Shown here one piece after another: positions 62,357 through 64,000 of a stretch of 64,000 nucleotides of DNA. The notes below the pieces were generated by a model that made no database searches, had not been told where the DNA came from, and worked only from the letters and a program-made list of their open reading frames with translations. The position numbers and the translations under genes are program-made. Numbering within the stretch: position 1 is the first letter of the stretch; each line of letters starts with the position of its first letter. This DNA is from Mucilaginibacter conchicola (GTDB lineage: Bacteria; Bacteroidota; Bacteroidia; Sphingobacteriales; Sphingobacteriaceae), in assembly GCF_003432115.1 (NCBI RefSeq), contig NZ_QWDC01000001.1, positions 1,612,001 to 1,676,000 of the forward strand, in the 5' to 3' direction.

Positions 62357-64000
<1,644 letters not shown>

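Overview
The window is about 64 kb of chromosome from a member of the Bacteroidota, most likely the Sphingobacteriaceae (Mucilaginibacter/Pedobacter-like; this is an inference). The reasons are TAnnTTTG promoter -7 boxes, almost no Shine-Dalgarno sequences, atpD-atpC standing apart from other ATP synthase genes, a fused CrtY-cd type lycopene cyclase, head-GIN (DUF2807), DUF6263 and MacB/FtsX permease families typical of the phylum, a tRNA gene without encoded CCA, and moderate GC. Almost all of it is ordinary chromosomal coding sequence. No prophage, integrase, transposase gene, CRISPR array or rRNA is visible.

Layout. 1-5995 (+) is the end of a surface-polysaccharide cluster: two GT4 and one GT2 glycosyltransferases, an ABC-2 export permease, a WcaF-like acetyltransferase and a polytopic membrane protein. 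5996-8358 (-) holds obgE, adk, tRNA-Arg(ACG) and a peroxiredoxin. 8563-12781 (+) has a MacB/FtsX permease, a Cys-motif membrane protein and a quinone oxidoreductase. 12974-14803 (+) is atpD-atpC, followed by a DUF6263 protein (-). 16179-29222 (+) is a branched-chain amino acid operon, ilvD-ilvB-ilvN-ilvC-leuC-leuD-MT-leuB-MT-leuA-ilvA, with two methyltransferases on either side of leuB. 29460-38612 has a lipoprotein, thioredoxin, a head-GIN protein, an M1 peptidase, a CocE/NonD hydrolase, a small exported protein, a 770-bp repeat-rich noncoding stretch and lpdA. 39013-49183 has a second MacB/FtsX permease, an exported redoxin followed by crtZ, murB, an ECF sigma factor, then a carotenoid block (cytochrome-b5-like gene, lycopene cyclase, unknown gene, crtB, facing crtI) and a toxin-antitoxin pair. 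49232-64000 has dnaE, tamB-tamA-like genes, a retropepsin-like protease, a PadR regulator with a membrane partner, and the 3' part of gyrB.

Functionally, the ilv/leu operon encodes acetohydroxyacid synthase through dihydroxyacid dehydratase plus the whole leucine branch and threonine deaminase; only the transaminase is missing. crtB, crtI, the lycopene cyclase and crtZ together predict zeaxanthin, although crtZ lies about 2.4 kb from the others, across murB and a sigma factor.

The least explained material is between genes. A family of ~82-93 bp inverted-repeat elements (seven full copies, one remnant) begins CGTCATTGCGAG and ends CTCGCAATGACG; three copies sit inside the ilv/leu operon, two of them ending 11-16 nt before a start codon. 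Many other operon spacers hold sequence-unique hairpins built of near-repeated short words. There are also a twin palindrome in front of padR, a cluster of ATTC-n-GAAT / GAAT-nnn-ATTC palindromes in front of ilvD, two three-armed GC-rich repeats, and a structured element at 36971-37076 that resembles the flavo-1 RNA motif as I remember it.
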